64,000 bases of DNA from Utricularia gibba (GCA_002189035.1 CM007989.1:6987501-7051500); one strand, 5' to 3'; counted from the first letter of the stretch, positions 22,555-35,208 are shown. Translations and numbers: made by a program. The notes: generated by a model not told the origin, from the letters alone.

Positions 22555-23180
22555 TTATCTTATTAATTATTATAAATCTATTTTTTTACTTTAAAAATAT
22601 ATAATTCTAAATAGAAAATTTAAATAGTCTATTTGTAATTGGATTTTTTATGGGTGATTTAATTTTTTAGATCATGTGAAAATTAAGTTTAATAAATAAT
22701 ATTGATGTTATTAATGCGAGAAGAGTGATAAAGAAATATTAAATAATATTTCGTTGACGAAAAATTGGGAATGTATTTTATTGGTTTTTCCAATTGGATG
22801 GCGGCCGGCGGCGGAGTGACGTGGTGTTGTGTGAGAGATGTGAATTCCATCGTGGCCGTTCAAATAGGATTGCCCATCGATCTCTCTCAGCGGTTAACTA
22901 CATGCCCCGAAATTTGTATTCTGGAAAAAGCTCGGAGATAAATGAAAATGGCTAAGGGGCGGAGGCATCGGCTCCCATCTTTGAATTGATTCAGAAGAAA
23001 AGAACAAGGCAACAGAAAGGGTCAGGGGTAGACCCGTTTCGTGTTTAGTTTGCAAAAGTTTGAGGCTTTATCTGGTTTTGATCTGTTGGAGATTTGAGAG
23101 TTGGGTGAAGCGATTTTGGGATTAGATCGGGTAAAAGACGGATCTTGTTGTTGGGAAGAAGTGGCGATTTTTGAATTGTT
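22555..23180. other. Intergenic region before the RFI2-like gene
   Basis: AT-rich to about 22790, then mixed promoter-like and leader sequence rich in GGAG/TTGG words. No gene recognised. Confidence 0.5.
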
Positions 23181-25841
23181 ATGGGTTTGGGCGAGTCAGA
23201 TCTTCTTGACGATAAAGATGGAGGATGCAAGGGGGCATCGTCGTTGTTGTCTTGCTCGATTTGCTTTGAGGTTGTGATGGACGTGGGTGAGAGATCTTGG
23301 GCTAAGCTTCAGTGCGGTCACCGATTTCACCTGGGTGAGTGGAATTTGTTTCGGTTTGTGGAAACTTGAGATCTAATTGAAATTTTCTTGGATTTGTCTC
23401 CTACGAGGCTCGAAAATTGTAAATTGATCAACTAAGGAGAGGCATTTGCGGTTGATTTGTCTTGTCTCTTGTGGTTCTCTATACTATAGGATCTGGGGTA
23501 GGTCCTAGTGGAGAAAGTTATAGAAGAAATTTGATGGTTTATGGGGGTGTTTTCTGTGCTTACATTGGGTATTGCTCTAAGTTTATGACATCTTGATTCA
23601 AAAAACAAATAAAGAGTCGAACTTCTGTTCTGTGAGATTAAGGATGCAATTTTGTGTTTCGCCAATCGGTCAATCTTCGTCAGTTTCTCTCCTGATTGAT
23701 TAAAGACACAATCTTTCCTCTTGAATATATTTTCATTGTTTCAGCTCTTTCTTACACCTAATAAGATGCTGCATTTCTTCCTTGATGAATTGTAATGTCT
23801 TATTTTGCTTTTGCTTTGCAGACTGCATAGGCTCTGCGTTTAATGCAAAGGGTGCTATGCAATGCCCCAACTGCAGGAACATTGAGAAAGGGCAATGGCT
23901 ATACTCAAATGGGTTTCGACCCACACCAGACTTCAGCATGGAGGATGGGCCCCATGATGATGATGTCAATGAAATTAGCTATGCCGAGCTGGTGATTATC
24001 TGTTTTGTTCTTTCATTTTGTATTTCGGTGCTCTACAATTTAGTACTTTATTTTCTCAATGAGCTGTGTTTTCTTGTGGTAGTCTACACTTCTTGTTAAA
24101 TGGAAATATTTATCAGTTGCAAAGATTTGGGTGGTGGGGGTTATTCGGGTTATGTGAAATTTAAAAGCATAAGGAACTAGAAGAGAAGCAGTGACCATTT
24201 GAAAGTGCTAGTGTGGATTAATGTACTAACACAAAGGCTTGTCTGGTTCCAGTTTTGGCATGGTGCATTATTTTATTGCCTTATTTAACTAAAAATTTGT
24301 TGCAGCCTTTTAGGGTTCATTGGTGTCCATTCAGTGGATTGACGAGCCTCCCTTCATCTCTAGAGTAAGCATCATATTACTTTATGACAATGTGGAAACC
24401 AGCTCTTTTATTAAACTGCAAGTTTCTTGTTTAATGAATTAATTATTTTTTTTCTGTGATCTCAAATGTGGTACTTCACTTGTTACCAGCTTTTCTCGAC
24501 CATTACCTATGGGATTGTTCTTATATTTTTTTCCCTCTTGTTTTGTGTAGTTTTCTCAGTCTTCTGGTTGTCGTGAACAATTCTTTCACTAAGAATCTAA
24601 TTTTTTTTTTCCATCTGCAGAGAAGGGGAATTCTCCTCAATTGCATGTAAGATTGCATCTTGTGCTCAAATTCTGATTACGCATTTAATACTCATAGCAT
24701 ATGGTATTGTTTTCATGATTTCCCAGGTTATTATTCTAAACTTTTCAGAATATATTTCAGCGCATCCCTGCCCATATATTGCTTATTTTGGACCAATCCA
24801 CCCGCCTTCAGCTTCAAGTGGAAGTATTTCAGATGGGTCTAGTTTCAATAACCACTGGAGTGGTCCATCAGTTCCAAGCGAGGCACCTGGTTCATTTGCT
24901 TTCCATTCAATGGATGCTTATTGCCCATGGGATCAGTCTTCGCCTTTTCCCACAAATGCCCGTGTTGGCGGTGCAGACCAGGCCTCCATGCCATCCATGG
25001 CTCAGAGAACAGCCAGGAACAGCTCTGATATTTCAAGGCTGGGGGTTCACCCCTTTGTTATGGGCCACAGGTCAGTTTACTGAAATTTTAGCCTTGTCTT
25101 ATGCAGCTTTCATATCCATGTGTGCATCTGCTTTAGTTGTATAGCTGATATTTACATTCGAAAAGCATCCAGTTTTCAAAATTTAAACACACCCCAAGGA
25201 ACAAACAGAAAGCAAAATTTGTCGAATAGATGCAAGTTTGATCTAGATTCTGTTGTCACCAGAAATGAAAATAAGTAATTTACTACTCAGTCTGCAGAGT
25301 TTGGTTGTTTAATGGAAGTTGTGACATGTGTAATTTGTTTCATGGATTGTCTGGTATCAGAGCTCCAAGCCCAGTTTCTTCCTCGGTTGTTCCACATTTC
25401 TCCGGCAATGTTACGTGGCCTCGTGAGCGTGCTCCTGGACAACCACATTTTCAGCAGCCAAGTAACACCCCAGCAGCATCCACTCCTGTTATACCTACCG
25501 GAAGAAGATCGAGGGTGGGCTTGGCTCCTGTGGCAGCAGCAGCATCGTCATCTGGCCAGCAAGCCAGTGGCTTTTACTTCTTGACATCATCAAGTTCATC
25601 TGGAAGGGCCTTCCAAGAAGCCGAGAATCACCACCACAACCGTTTCCATGGTTGGGGACGAGAGTACCATCAGTCGTCCCCATTAAACCTGGTAGATGGG
25701 GACTCGATATGGGCGCCTTTCCACCCACCAGGACCAGGTGGTGCCTCTGCAGCAGGGCGGCAGCGGCAGGTATCAGACAGGGTGCCTCAAGCACTGCCTC
25801 AACATCTTCATCACCATTCTCATCACCATCATCATCAGTGA
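23181..25841 (+). CDS. RFI2: RING-type E3 ubiquitin ligase, RFI2-like
   Basis: RFI2 is an Arabidopsis RING ligase that dampens red/far-red light signalling and affects photoperiodic flowering. Six exons: 23181-23334, 23822-23991, 24306-24364, 24621-24646, 24761-25070, 25361-25841; phases close to 399 residues. The RING finger (residues about 25-75) is CSICFEVVMD...LQCGHRFHL|DCIGSAFN followed by GAMQCPNCRNI, split by intron 1. It is followed by KGQWLYSNG and RVHWCPFSGL, both family-specific. The remainder is low-complexity Ser/Pro/Gly sequence ending in a His-rich tail (HHHSHHHHHQ). Exon 4 is only 26 nt. The exon 5 start at 24761 was chosen because nearer AG sites give a stop or the wrong phase. 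No frame breaks. Confidence 0.9.
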
Positions 25842-26733
25842 TGGATGATGATGCCTGGGGTGGGTGGTTGGCTTTATGTGATGTGAAGCAAGCTTAAGGG
25901 TGAGAGTGGGGGAGCTGGTGGGAAATGCAGAACTCTTTCAGGGTATGTATTTGTGTATGATGCTTGAGTTGAGCGTGCTACAATGGCAATGCAAATGCAG
26001 ATTTGTAAGAACTTTACTGGTTTTGTGGGGTGCCAGAAAACTTCTTCATAATTCACCTGTGACTTTGAGGCTGCCACCTCCACCTCCAACTGCTGTGTTT
26101 CTGAAGCCAGGATTGGCCTTTCATCTTCTAAATACATTTATTATTGTGTTTTTATTATTGCCATACTGCCTTGTATCCAATCTTGTTATTGCATTTCCCC
26201 AGTAGCTTTTCAAGTGTTCAAGTGCGCTGAATTTTCTTACTTCCAAGTCAAGTACCAAATAGGACCCTGACAACTGGAGTCAAACACAGTGTCCTCTTCT
26301 TAGGCACTCCCTCCCTTGACCCCAGGCCCAGGGAGTTGAAGACATCCTGCTCCTATTTATTTTCACTGTCCAGACCTTGACACAGATGGGAAGAACACAA
26401 ACAATCCCTCTAGATTTCTTCTTAAAGTCCATGTTAATGATCCAGGAAGTTCAACAGAACACTGTTCAGTTCATTTCGGTTTTTTTCTTTCTTTCTGCAA
26501 ATGAAAAGCATTTTATGGAAGTAGTAGCATCATGTCGACAAACCGGCAGAGTGAACAAAACCCTGATTCACATGCCTCGTAGTATATATACCGGGACGAA
26601 TATGTAGATAGATCAGGCAAACAACTCACACATACAACAACACAGCGCCACTTTAGCAACCAGCCAGCCATCTGCTACATAGACTACTTACAACCCTCTT
26701 CTTCGTTCTTCTTCTAGCGCTGCCTTGAACCTT
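25842..26733. other. 3' flank of the RFI2-like gene and convergent spacer
   Basis: Contains the probable RFI2 3' UTR, and the 3' end of a convergent minus-strand gene. A TATATATA-like stretch occurs near 26582. No gene is supported. Confidence 0.45.
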
Positions 26734-27419
26734 TCAGACGTTGTATGGGGGAGGAGAGCTCCTGGGTCCGGCTCCCCTTTCGTAAGCAAGCGATGCTGAC
26801 CTCCGGCGGAACCGATACGCTTCCCTTCCGGCCCCATCTGATCAACAGAACATGATGAACTTGAGTCTATGGCACTAGAAAAGTAATCTACTTGACTACG
26901 ACTGGCTAAAAGTTGATTCCTTGAAAAAAGGGATATGAATAGGATCCGGATATGCGGGAAGCATCTATCCATTCATCACTTTTGTGAGGATCAAACAAAC
27001 ATTCGACAGGGGAATCGTTTAAAGTTCAATCACCATCACTCTGCTAAGCATCATTCAGGAGTCAGCATGCAAACAGAGAGCATGTAGTGGTAATATCAGT
27101 TGGGCAACCCGTAAATCATTATCTAAAGAAGACGCGTTCTTTGAATTAGGTGAACATCAAGCTCAAGAGGTTAGTCAAGTATGGATGGGAAACACGTGGG
27201 AGACGGTGACAATCAACAGCAATAAGAGACCACTTTGCCCCCCTCTGTACACATGTGAAATGTTTGAAGTGCCCCTGAACGTTGTGACCGGCGAGACTTA
27301 CCGGAGAAAGGAGATACTGGAGATACTGGAGGAGAGGATTCGGATGGGGAAGCCGGCGGCGAGTCAATATTAACTTGAGGTCGTCGTTTCACGATCATTA
27401 TGCTTCTCGTCACTCTCAT
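26734..27419 (-). CDS. Small two-exon protein with Pro/Ser-rich N-terminus and RFRRRS core
   Basis: Exon 1 is 27302-27419, ending at a strong CG|GTAAGT donor; exon 2 is 26734-26837, after GATCAG. The join keeps frame and gives 73 residues (66 if the second Met at 27398 is used). Exon 1 encodes MIVKRRPQVNIDSPPASPSE and more SPPVSP repeats; exon 2 encodes DGAGREAYRFRRRSASLAYE and ends SSPPPYNV. The basic RFRRRSxS core is a possible phosphorylation site and the C-terminus resembles a PPxY motif. I do not recognise the family with certainty; the pattern resembles small plant-specific proteins of unknown function. The alternative reading of exon 2 as the long minus frame 26688-26972 does not join in phase. 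Confidence 0.6.
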
Positions 27420-28710
27420 TGTATCATCCGCCGCCTCTGTTTTCCGATCGTTTTCTGTGACACAAAAGAGAAAGCGAATTAACCTTCGTCCGAAACCGAG
27501 ATCCGGAGGTTGCGACTGGAAAAAAACGACGATCCACAGTCCATCTCAGAAAATAAAATAAACGGAACCAAAATCGGTTATTCCGAGTTTCATTGGCGTC
27601 GATTCACACAAGATCAACGAAATGCTCAAACTCAATCAAGCAAAAACAGGTTACGAATCTCGATTCCCTCTGTTCACTTTTTAAATAGCAAGGGCTGCAT
27701 ACCCATGCGCAAATCAGATCTGAAGTTAAACGTAGTGTTTCTCCTCAGTTTCCCGAGACCGGTCTCCGGCGGCGGGCCGGCGACGGTGTCGTCCCAGAGA
27801 TGGTGAAGCAACCCCATAGACTAGTAAGAGATCGCAAGCCAGAAAGAGTGGAAGTTCATGGGAAGCACGGCGATGTATTTATCGACGAAACGGCGTGCGA
27901 CTTTTCAGGACGAAGACAAAATCGCAGCCGTAGGATCACATCACCAGTGACGTGGATATGCGTATAGATAAGATGATTGCTACTTGGCCCGCGTGATCAT
28001 AAGCCTCGTGGCGAACAATCTAAAGCGCATGACTTTGTGGGCCCCGCTGTTTGCTAAAAATGAGACAGTGACGTACATGTTTAATGGTATTGATTTATCT
28101 AGAAATTAGGGACGTAATTGTGATTAAGGAGGAAACCCTAGTTTCTCATCCACTTTCATACTGCATGATAAAATCAATAATATGAAGAAAATAAAAATAA
28201 ATTAAATTATTCTGGATTCAGGGTTAGATTTGGTGTCCTAGAAAAATGCCAGCTTTCCTGGAATAGGCATTGACTTGGTTGCCCTAGCTTATTTGAAGCA
28301 CTAATGGCCTATGATTTAGATATAATTAGCATTTATTAAGTGAAAAGAACATTTACGGTTAATACACAGACCCTGACGTCCAACGTAAATGTCTGGTTGC
28401 TATAATCATGCAAGTGTGTTGTTTTTGATAAGCATTAGTTTATTAGAAAGTAGTCTACTCTCAAGTGTCCATCAGGACACGGAGGTGGACGCGGATTGTG
28501 GCCGGAGGAGAACCCGTGATGGTTTTTGTTAGTGTGGGAGAATTTTTGAGTGCCATGTGCATGGTTTTGTAAATCCATCGAAGATTGAATTTTCAGCATG
28601 TTTTGCATGTAAATGTGGTGAAAATGTGTATGTACATTTAGTTCACACTAATTACAAGAAAGTTAGAAACATCAGTTGGTTTTGATTTAAGGAACCACAT
28701 CTCATCCTGC
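27420..28710. other. Intergenic region
   Basis: Divergent 5' flank of the small gene and 3' flank of the pectinesterase. It is mixed in composition to about 28130, then AT-rich. An open frame at 27510-27806 has no family features and is not called. Confidence 0.5.
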
Positions 28711-31700
28711 TTACCTCGAAGAAGGAGCTACGCTGGATTGTTGACTCGAAAGTGATTGATTTGATGCTTCAAGAGAGCCCTCGGATGGGGGCGATGGAGG
28801 AGGAGAAGGATTTGAGTTGCTACTTGAAGGGGTAGGTGGAGTAGATGTTGTATCTGACTGAGTTGAGCTGCCGGTTGAAGGGGTTGGGGGAGTAGACATT
28901 GTATCTGCCTGTGCTGATCTCCCACTTGAAGGGGTTGGCGGAGCAGATGTTGTATCTGACTGAGTTGAGCTACTGGTTGAAGGGGTTGGGGGAGTAGACA
29001 TTGTATCTGCCTGTGCTGAGCTCCCACTTGAAGGGGTTGGCGGAGCAGATGTTGTATCTGACTGAGTTGAGCTGCTACTTGAAGGGGTTGGGGGAGTAGA
29101 CGTTGTATCTGTCTGAGCTGAGCTCCCAATTGAAGGGGTTGGTGGAGCAGATGTTGTATCTGACTGAGTTGAGCTGCTACTTGAAGGGGTTGGGGGATTA
29201 GACGTTGTATCTGTCTGAGCTGAGCTCCCAATTGAAGGGTTTGGCGGAGCAGAGGTTGTATCTGCCTGAGCTGCACTCCCACTTGAAGGCAGTGGTGGAG
29301 GGGATGTATCAGATTGGGCTGGCACATCACCTGGAGGAGGTGCTAGAGAATTGACTGTTTCCAGTTGCACTGAACCACCTGGAGGACTCTGTAAACTGAT
29401 CGATGCATCGAACTGAGTGGAGCCATTCGTTGAAGTGCTCGGCGGAATAGCAGCTGTTTTTGATTGGGTTGGACTACCAGCAGAAGGTGTTGATGGGGGA
29501 GGAATTGCATTTGAATTAGCCAAATCATCCAAAGAAGAGGATGGTGGATTGGCTGGTATTTCTGCTTGAATTCTCTCATTAGATGAAGGTGGCGGAGAAG
29601 TGGATGCATCAGATTGAGTTGAGTGGGTCGATGAGACTGGCGGAGGAGCTGTTTCATCCAGCTTATTTGAGCCGCCAAACGAGGAACTCGGTGGAGTACT
29701 CTTGGTGCTTGGAGGTGATTTTGATGGTGGGGACGAAGTCAAGTCCCCAACAGAAGATGCTGGAGGAGGGGATAAATCTTTATGAGGTGTTGAAGTCGGA
29801 CTACTCATCGGAGGTTTAGCAACTCCATTGGGTGTCAATGATGTTGTATTCCCACCACTCTCACTTGTGGCTTCATCACTGTAAGATGGAGGCGAAGCTA
29901 GAGGAGCGCTAGCTTCACCTTGAAATATCTTTGAACTTGAGTTTCCAACTTGAGAGGATTGAGAAGGAGGTGCTGTTTCATTGTGCTCTACCGGTGGCGG
30001 TGAGTGTGAGCCATCATTTGGAGTTTTATAGGCTCGAGGTGGCGGCGAAGTTGAATCACGGGCAGGAGAAGGTAACGGAGGAGTGGTGGTTCTTTGAGCT
30101 CGGGACGCCGGCGGCGGAGTCTTACCACCAACCTGAGATAAACCTGAGACTTGTGGAGAAGCAGCAACTACACTTGGTTTTGGTGATGAAGTAGGTGAAA
30201 TAGTTGCTATTCCCTTAGATTCCTCTCCACCCGGAGAGAGGGTTTGATTCGGCTTGGAAAATCTCGAAGTAGGCGGAGAGGCTGTCGTCTCCATTGATTC
30301 AGAAGATTTTGAAGGAGGTGGAGAGGCAGACTCGTCTGACTTAGAAAACCTCGAATCAGGTGGAACAGATGTTCCATTTGGCTTGGAAAACCTGGATGGA
30401 GATGGAGGGACTGTCTCATTTGCCTTAGAAAACCTATCAGAAGAGACTGGTGGATGAGCATGCATATCAAACTCCACTTTTGGAATCGGGGCAGCTGCAT
30501 TTGACATTATGCCTCCTTCAACCCCTAGATCAGAGGACATGGCTGGGGCAGCTGCTTCTGGGCTTCCATGAGTTGTAATATTCGTGTCAACGATCACAAC
30601 GGTGGTGGCACTGGGAGGTATTGGCGGCGGAGGTGATGCCTTTGAGGAAGGCAAAGTCGTCTTGCCGGGGATCGGAGTAGGACTCAGGGTGTTTACACTA
30701 GGAACAGATGATGGAGTTGAGCCATGGTGCTGTTCCTGGCTGGCTTTCGGCGGGGAAAAATACACCTCCTTTTCAACTTTAGACCCCAAATCCTTGGTTT
30801 CTTCCGGAACTACTGCAGAATACTTCACATTTGGATCATCTTTAGGCACAGGGAATATGAAACCAGGTGTGTAAGGAACTTGGGTCAGTGGAATCCATCG
30901 GCTGCCATCCAGGAACTCTGCTGTTGTGAACCTTTGAATACGGCTTGATGGCAGTTCCTTCACACCAGCCCACTTCACCCGCTGCTTCTTGGGTGCAGCA
31001 GGGCCTCTGTTGTTGAACTCTGTGTAGAACAAGGTGTCCAAAGCGAATGTTGCATTCCATGGAAGCCATCCATCAGGACTGATAGCATCATCGAGAAAAG
31101 ACTCCATTATAATCGTCCTGGAGTATTGCTTCCATGGTCTGCCGAGATAAGACTTGACATGTCTTCTCACAGGGTACAGTTCAGAAGAAGCTTCAATGGT
31201 GCAGTTCTGGAGGACAATCCCTGTTGGCTGTCGAATTTCTTTCCTCCCTTGCGCTGTAACAATGCACTGTTGATTCTCCATAGGCTTCCGTATGGAGAGT
31301 GTGCAGTTCTGGAAGACGCACGCACTGTCACCAAAGAGGAAATCGATCGTCCCGGAGATCTTACAGTTCCTGTAAAACTGGCGATATGTGTGCGCATAGA
31401 GCGTGTCTTGGTACGCATCCATGTGGCAGTTGTAAAATATCGCCTTGTCGGCGGTGACCCGCAGAGCCACTGCTTGGTGCTTTTCTGGGCCGGCCGTGTT
31501 TTCAAATCCGATGTCCCGGGCGACGAAATCATCTGCTTGCACGGCTGCACGGCGCCACGAACCAGTCAAGAATCAGTAAAGATTGAATTTTTACACTTGA
31601 AAGAAGGCGAGTTCTTTCAGTCATTACCAACGGTAGCAGTGTGGTAAGTGCCTGTTCCGTCTTTGAAGTTCAGATTTCCTGTGATTCTTGTCTTGGTTGG

Positions 31701-32618
31701 GCCATCTCCGATGACGAACAGATGCTTCATGCTGCTGTTGAATTGCACCTTTTCTGCATACACTCCCTCTTTGATGTACAAAACAAATGTTTTGTTTCCA
31801 TTCTTCGGCACGTCTTTCAGAGCTGCGTTGATGGTCAGATGACTACCAGTCCCATCCTTGGCAACGATGAGGTCTGGTTTCACAACCTGCGGCGCTGTTG
31901 CAGACAGAAGCTTGCGCCTTTTGAGATCCACCCACTCCGGGAACTCGCCACCATCTCCCCCGGTCACCGAGAGAAGCCGGCGGCTCGAAGAGCTGCTCCC
32001 CTGCATCCCCAAAGCTTCTAAAAACGTAGAGATCTCAGCCACCATAGCCAAGGCATTGCTCGTCATTTCCATCCCTTTTCTCAGAGCTTCCCTCATTCTA
32101 TTCCCATCATCTCCAGGCACATCCTGGAAGCCATCCAAGCAAGTTTCTTGGTGGGTAATGGCGCCACTCAGCCATATCTTCAAATCCAGGAGAATGTCTT
32201 CAACATTAGTGATATCAAAGCTGGTGAACTTGGTATACGATCTCTGAAGATCGTCCACCGCTTTGTTCATCAGCTCCTGACACGTTTCAAGAGCCATCTT
32301 CGCCCGCGGTTCGTTCTCAGCTCTGCGAAACACCGAAGAGTTCTTGACAGCCTCCTTGAGATACCTAATGGACGCCTGAAAAGACACCCCGATAAGCTCC
32401 TTGGGGTCGCTGGAGTTATGGCCGGCGAGGCTGTCCAAGCAAGCCTGCTGGTAATCGGTGGTATCACATATCGTCATGATCACTCTTTGCGAGGCGGAGA
32501 CCTCCGGAACCTTCTCCTCCGTGCCGCCTGTGCAGGCCACCACGAGGATGACCACCATGGCTACCAGAACAACAGAACTGATGGCAATCACACCGATCTT
32601 CTTCTTGCTTTGGTCCAT
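28711..32618 (-). CDS. PMEI-pectinesterase with very long Pro/Ser/Thr-rich C-terminal tail
   Basis: Group-2 pectin methylesterase: de-esterifies homogalacturonan in the cell wall. Exon 1 is 31628-32618 and exon 2 is 28711-31544, giving 1,274 residues. A signal anchor (IGVIAISSVVLVAMVVILVV) is followed by the PMEI pro-domain with paired cysteines (about residues 50-200), two basic processing motifs (SRRLL, RRKLL), then the catalytic domain: GTGSHLTINAAL, HQAVALRV (Gln), YQDTLYAHTYRQFY (Gln-Asp), GTIDFLFGDSACVFQNC (Asp), YLGRPWKQYSRT (Arg). After SRWIPLTQVPYTPGFIF, where normal PMEs end, about 730 extra residues rich in SPPP, SPP and TPS continue, ending in 17-residue repeats. Some Arabidopsis pollen PMEs (such as PME21/PME28, as I recall) have shorter tails of this kind. 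The stop (AGG TAA) overlaps a perfect GTAAGC donor. Confidence 0.93.
28840..29275 (-). repeat. 51-bp tandem repeat array in the pectinesterase tail
   Basis: About nine units of 51 bp (17 residues, consensus [A/T]Q[S/T]DTTS[A/T]PPTPSxxSS). Successive TTGTATCTG landmarks are exactly 51 bp apart (for example 28848 and 28899). AQ-type and TQ-type units alternate, so a 102-bp higher-order period is visible. Confidence 0.9.
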
Positions 32619-33623
32619 TTCCTCTGGGTGCTCTCCTATCCTATTCTATGCTACGTTTGTGCTGTTTGCAAGCTATGGCGTCGCTTGCCGGTGGGAGACA
32701 AAAATAGTTGGGAAACGTTGAATTGGAGGTGGGAATCGGAGTTCCTTCAACCTCTCAGACATACATTTTTCCAAGCTTGCTTACTATTTTTAGTGGGGGT
32801 TCCAGGGCAAGGTGACGAAAGAAACAAGCTTAACCTTTGACTTAACCAGTGATATTAAAAACTTGTTTACTTTAAATTCAATAAAATATTTTTAAAAAAT
32901 GAAATTTAATTGAATATCAATTAAAGAGAAAATGTAATAAAAACAAATCAAATTTCAATTAATATAAATAATTTAATCCTCAAATTTTAAAATTACAAAA
33001 ATTAACACATTCAATTATAAAAAAATATCTAACAAATATTCAAATAATTTTCAAAATTTTTTAAAAATGAACCACTTTACATCACTATAAATCAGCTTTG
33101 GTTTCTTACCCAACAAAATTTTGTATTATGGTTTTTCGTATTCATATATAAAATTCAATAAATTGAAATCACTTGATAGTGTCACATTGCATTCGTATTT
33201 TCTGATTTTTGGAATTGTTTGATAAATTGAAATCACTTGATAGAATCATATTGCATTTGTATCTCATGATTTTTGGAGTTCAATAAGAGTAAAACTATCA
33301 AAAGAGAGAATATAATATATGAATATTATTTATAATAATACACAATTATAATGGTGTTAGAATCAAAATCGATTAGTTTTAGTAACATAAGTAGTTAAAT
33401 ATAGAATTTCATAAGTTTGAAATTAAAATTTTTACATAAAAATTACATTAAAGTGTCAGTCCACAAACTTAATTCATCAATTAAATTAAAATTTAGTACA
33501 ATAAAAACCCCAGTATATCGGATTTTTTTTTAAAAAATTTGTTTCTGGTCCTCAGATTAGTAGATACTATTTGCATTGGGATAATATCTGGACAGCCTCA
33601 GATACCGGCGTCGAGGTACACAA
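32619..33623. other. AT-rich intergenic stretch
   Basis: Promoter of the pectinesterase (right-to-left) and of the TPR gene (left-to-right), with a very AT-rich centre at about 32840-33530 that includes an imperfect 64-bp tandem duplication. No gene seen. Confidence 0.6.
33158..33285. repeat. Imperfect 2 x 64-bp tandem duplication
   Basis: ATAAATTGAAATCACTTGAT starts at 33158 and again at 33222. The copies share CATTGCATT(C/T)GTAT and TGATTTTTGGA. They have diverged by several substitutions. Confidence 0.75.
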
Positions 33624-35208
33624 ATGGCGAGTGCTCCAGTTGTCGGAGTGGGAAATGGGGTTTCGTCATGCGTACTGATGACTTGCTCGATACCGCGATG
33701 TTCCGTGAATCGCAAAAGCCAGTTACCCAACGCCGATTTATCTAACTTCGTGGGAGTTTCCCTTTCCGGAATTCGCAGTCATGGGCTGATTCCAACTCTT
33801 TCCAGAAGGGCTTTTCTGCCGTCTGTTTCTGGGCTCTGGGATGCGGTAACTGGCGGATATTCTGCACGTGAAGCAGTCGTTGCTATTCGACGAGGAATGC
33901 TTCTTTTCAGACAGGTAAGATTGGGGAAACCGCTAGCGAAGGAATGCGAATTTCCAAGTTTTTTATTTAATGTTGAATGAGGTTTTTGTATTGTGCTGAA
34001 GGGTGACGTTCCTGGTTCATTAGTTGAGTTCGACAAGGCTATTGAGGTTGATCCTCGCCAAAGAGCATGTTAGTTTTCAAATGATGACCCTTTTTTGGGA
34101 AGTTTTACTCATGAATTTTCTTCTTCATTTTATTATCTCGTGATGTAGAATTATATTTTTAGGTGATCAGTTCTGTGGCAAAGAGGGTTATCATTGTACT
34201 ATGTTGATAGGTAGGTTACTTGTTTCTCTTTATTCTGAACCTTCTATAGCAGTTCTTTTGTTTTTTTCGTTATTCGATATCTTCTCTGTGGATAATGTTG
34301 CTCTCTCCCTAGATTTGAAGAAGGTGCAGAGCAATTTAGACTAGATGTTGCACAGAATCCAAATGATACCGAGGAATCAATATGGTGCTTTCTTTGTGAG
34401 GCACAGCTTTATGGAATTGATGAAGCTCGAAGACGTTTTCTGGAGGTATATAATCCTCAATATTTTCTGATACGTTCGAAGCTTTACATATTCAGGCAAA
34501 TGAGGATCAGTTATCTTGCCCGGATTTGCTATCTGGTACTTACTATTGGTGATAGAAAACATTCCATTAGAAATCTTCTGCTTAAGCTTTAGGATGTTGG
34601 CTGATCAGAAAGTGTCCCGTGATTAAAAAGATGCACTAAGCTTACTTCCCGTACACAGGTTGGTGTAGATCCACGGGCTGTGATGCGCGAAGCGTACAAC
34701 ATGTTCAAAGGCGGTGGTGATCCTGAAGAGGTGATCTTCGTTTCTCAGTGACACTATTGACACTTGAGAGTTTCCTCGTTGAATTAGCATGCCCCTTCCT
34801 TCCTATATATGCAGCTTGTTGCAGTTTTTGCAAACAGGCGTGAAAACGAGAACTTCTATGCGCATTTGTATGCTGGCCTCTATTACGAATCACAGGTTGT
34901 ATTCTAAGCATACCTTTTTCACTCTATTGCCAAGTGGAAGTTGCTGTTCCTACTTGTTTTTCACTAGTACAAACACTGATTTACAGTTTATTTGAACCAC
35001 AGAACAAGGCCGCTGAAGCCAAATTCCACATAGTCGCGGCATGTAAATCCCCATATGGTTCGAGGTTAGTTTCACCCCATTTTCAAACTATACTTCCCTG
35101 ATTCATTTGCTGCAAACTCCCTGACAAAAACTTCACTGATTCAGCTCTGATGACTACATGGCTTCTCTAGCCAGAGTTCATTGTTCCTGCAGGGAATGGA
35201 ACTCTTGA
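33624..35208 (+). CDS. Plastid-type TPR-like protein
   Basis: Eight exons: 33624-33914, 34002-34068, 34171-34210, 34313-34445, 34659-34730, 34815-34895, 35003-35064, 35145-35208; phases close to 269 residues. A Ser/Arg-rich leader (about 70 residues, few acidic) looks like a chloroplast transit peptide. Then TPR-like sequence: GDVPGSLVEFDKAIEVDPRQ, LWQRGLSLYYVDRFEEGAEQ, NPNDTEESIWCFLCEAQLYG, REAYNMFKGGGDPEELV, FYAHLYAGLYYESQNKAAEA, and a C-terminal SDDYMASLARVHC. The wording matches Arabidopsis TPR-like proteins such as At2g37400/At3g53560, as I recall, thought to be thylakoid-associated. Biochemical role unknown to me. Confidence 0.87.

Noticed and set aside
28728..29678. Second minus frames rich in LRQ/LLPQPLQ over the repeat array
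   Set aside because: A tandem repeat with a period divisible by three is open in several frames; only the frame joined to the catalytic domain is supported.
30584..31647. Long plus-strand open frames (30584-30874, 31126-31647)
   Set aside because: Antisense shadows of the pectinesterase; the minus strand carries the catalytic motifs.
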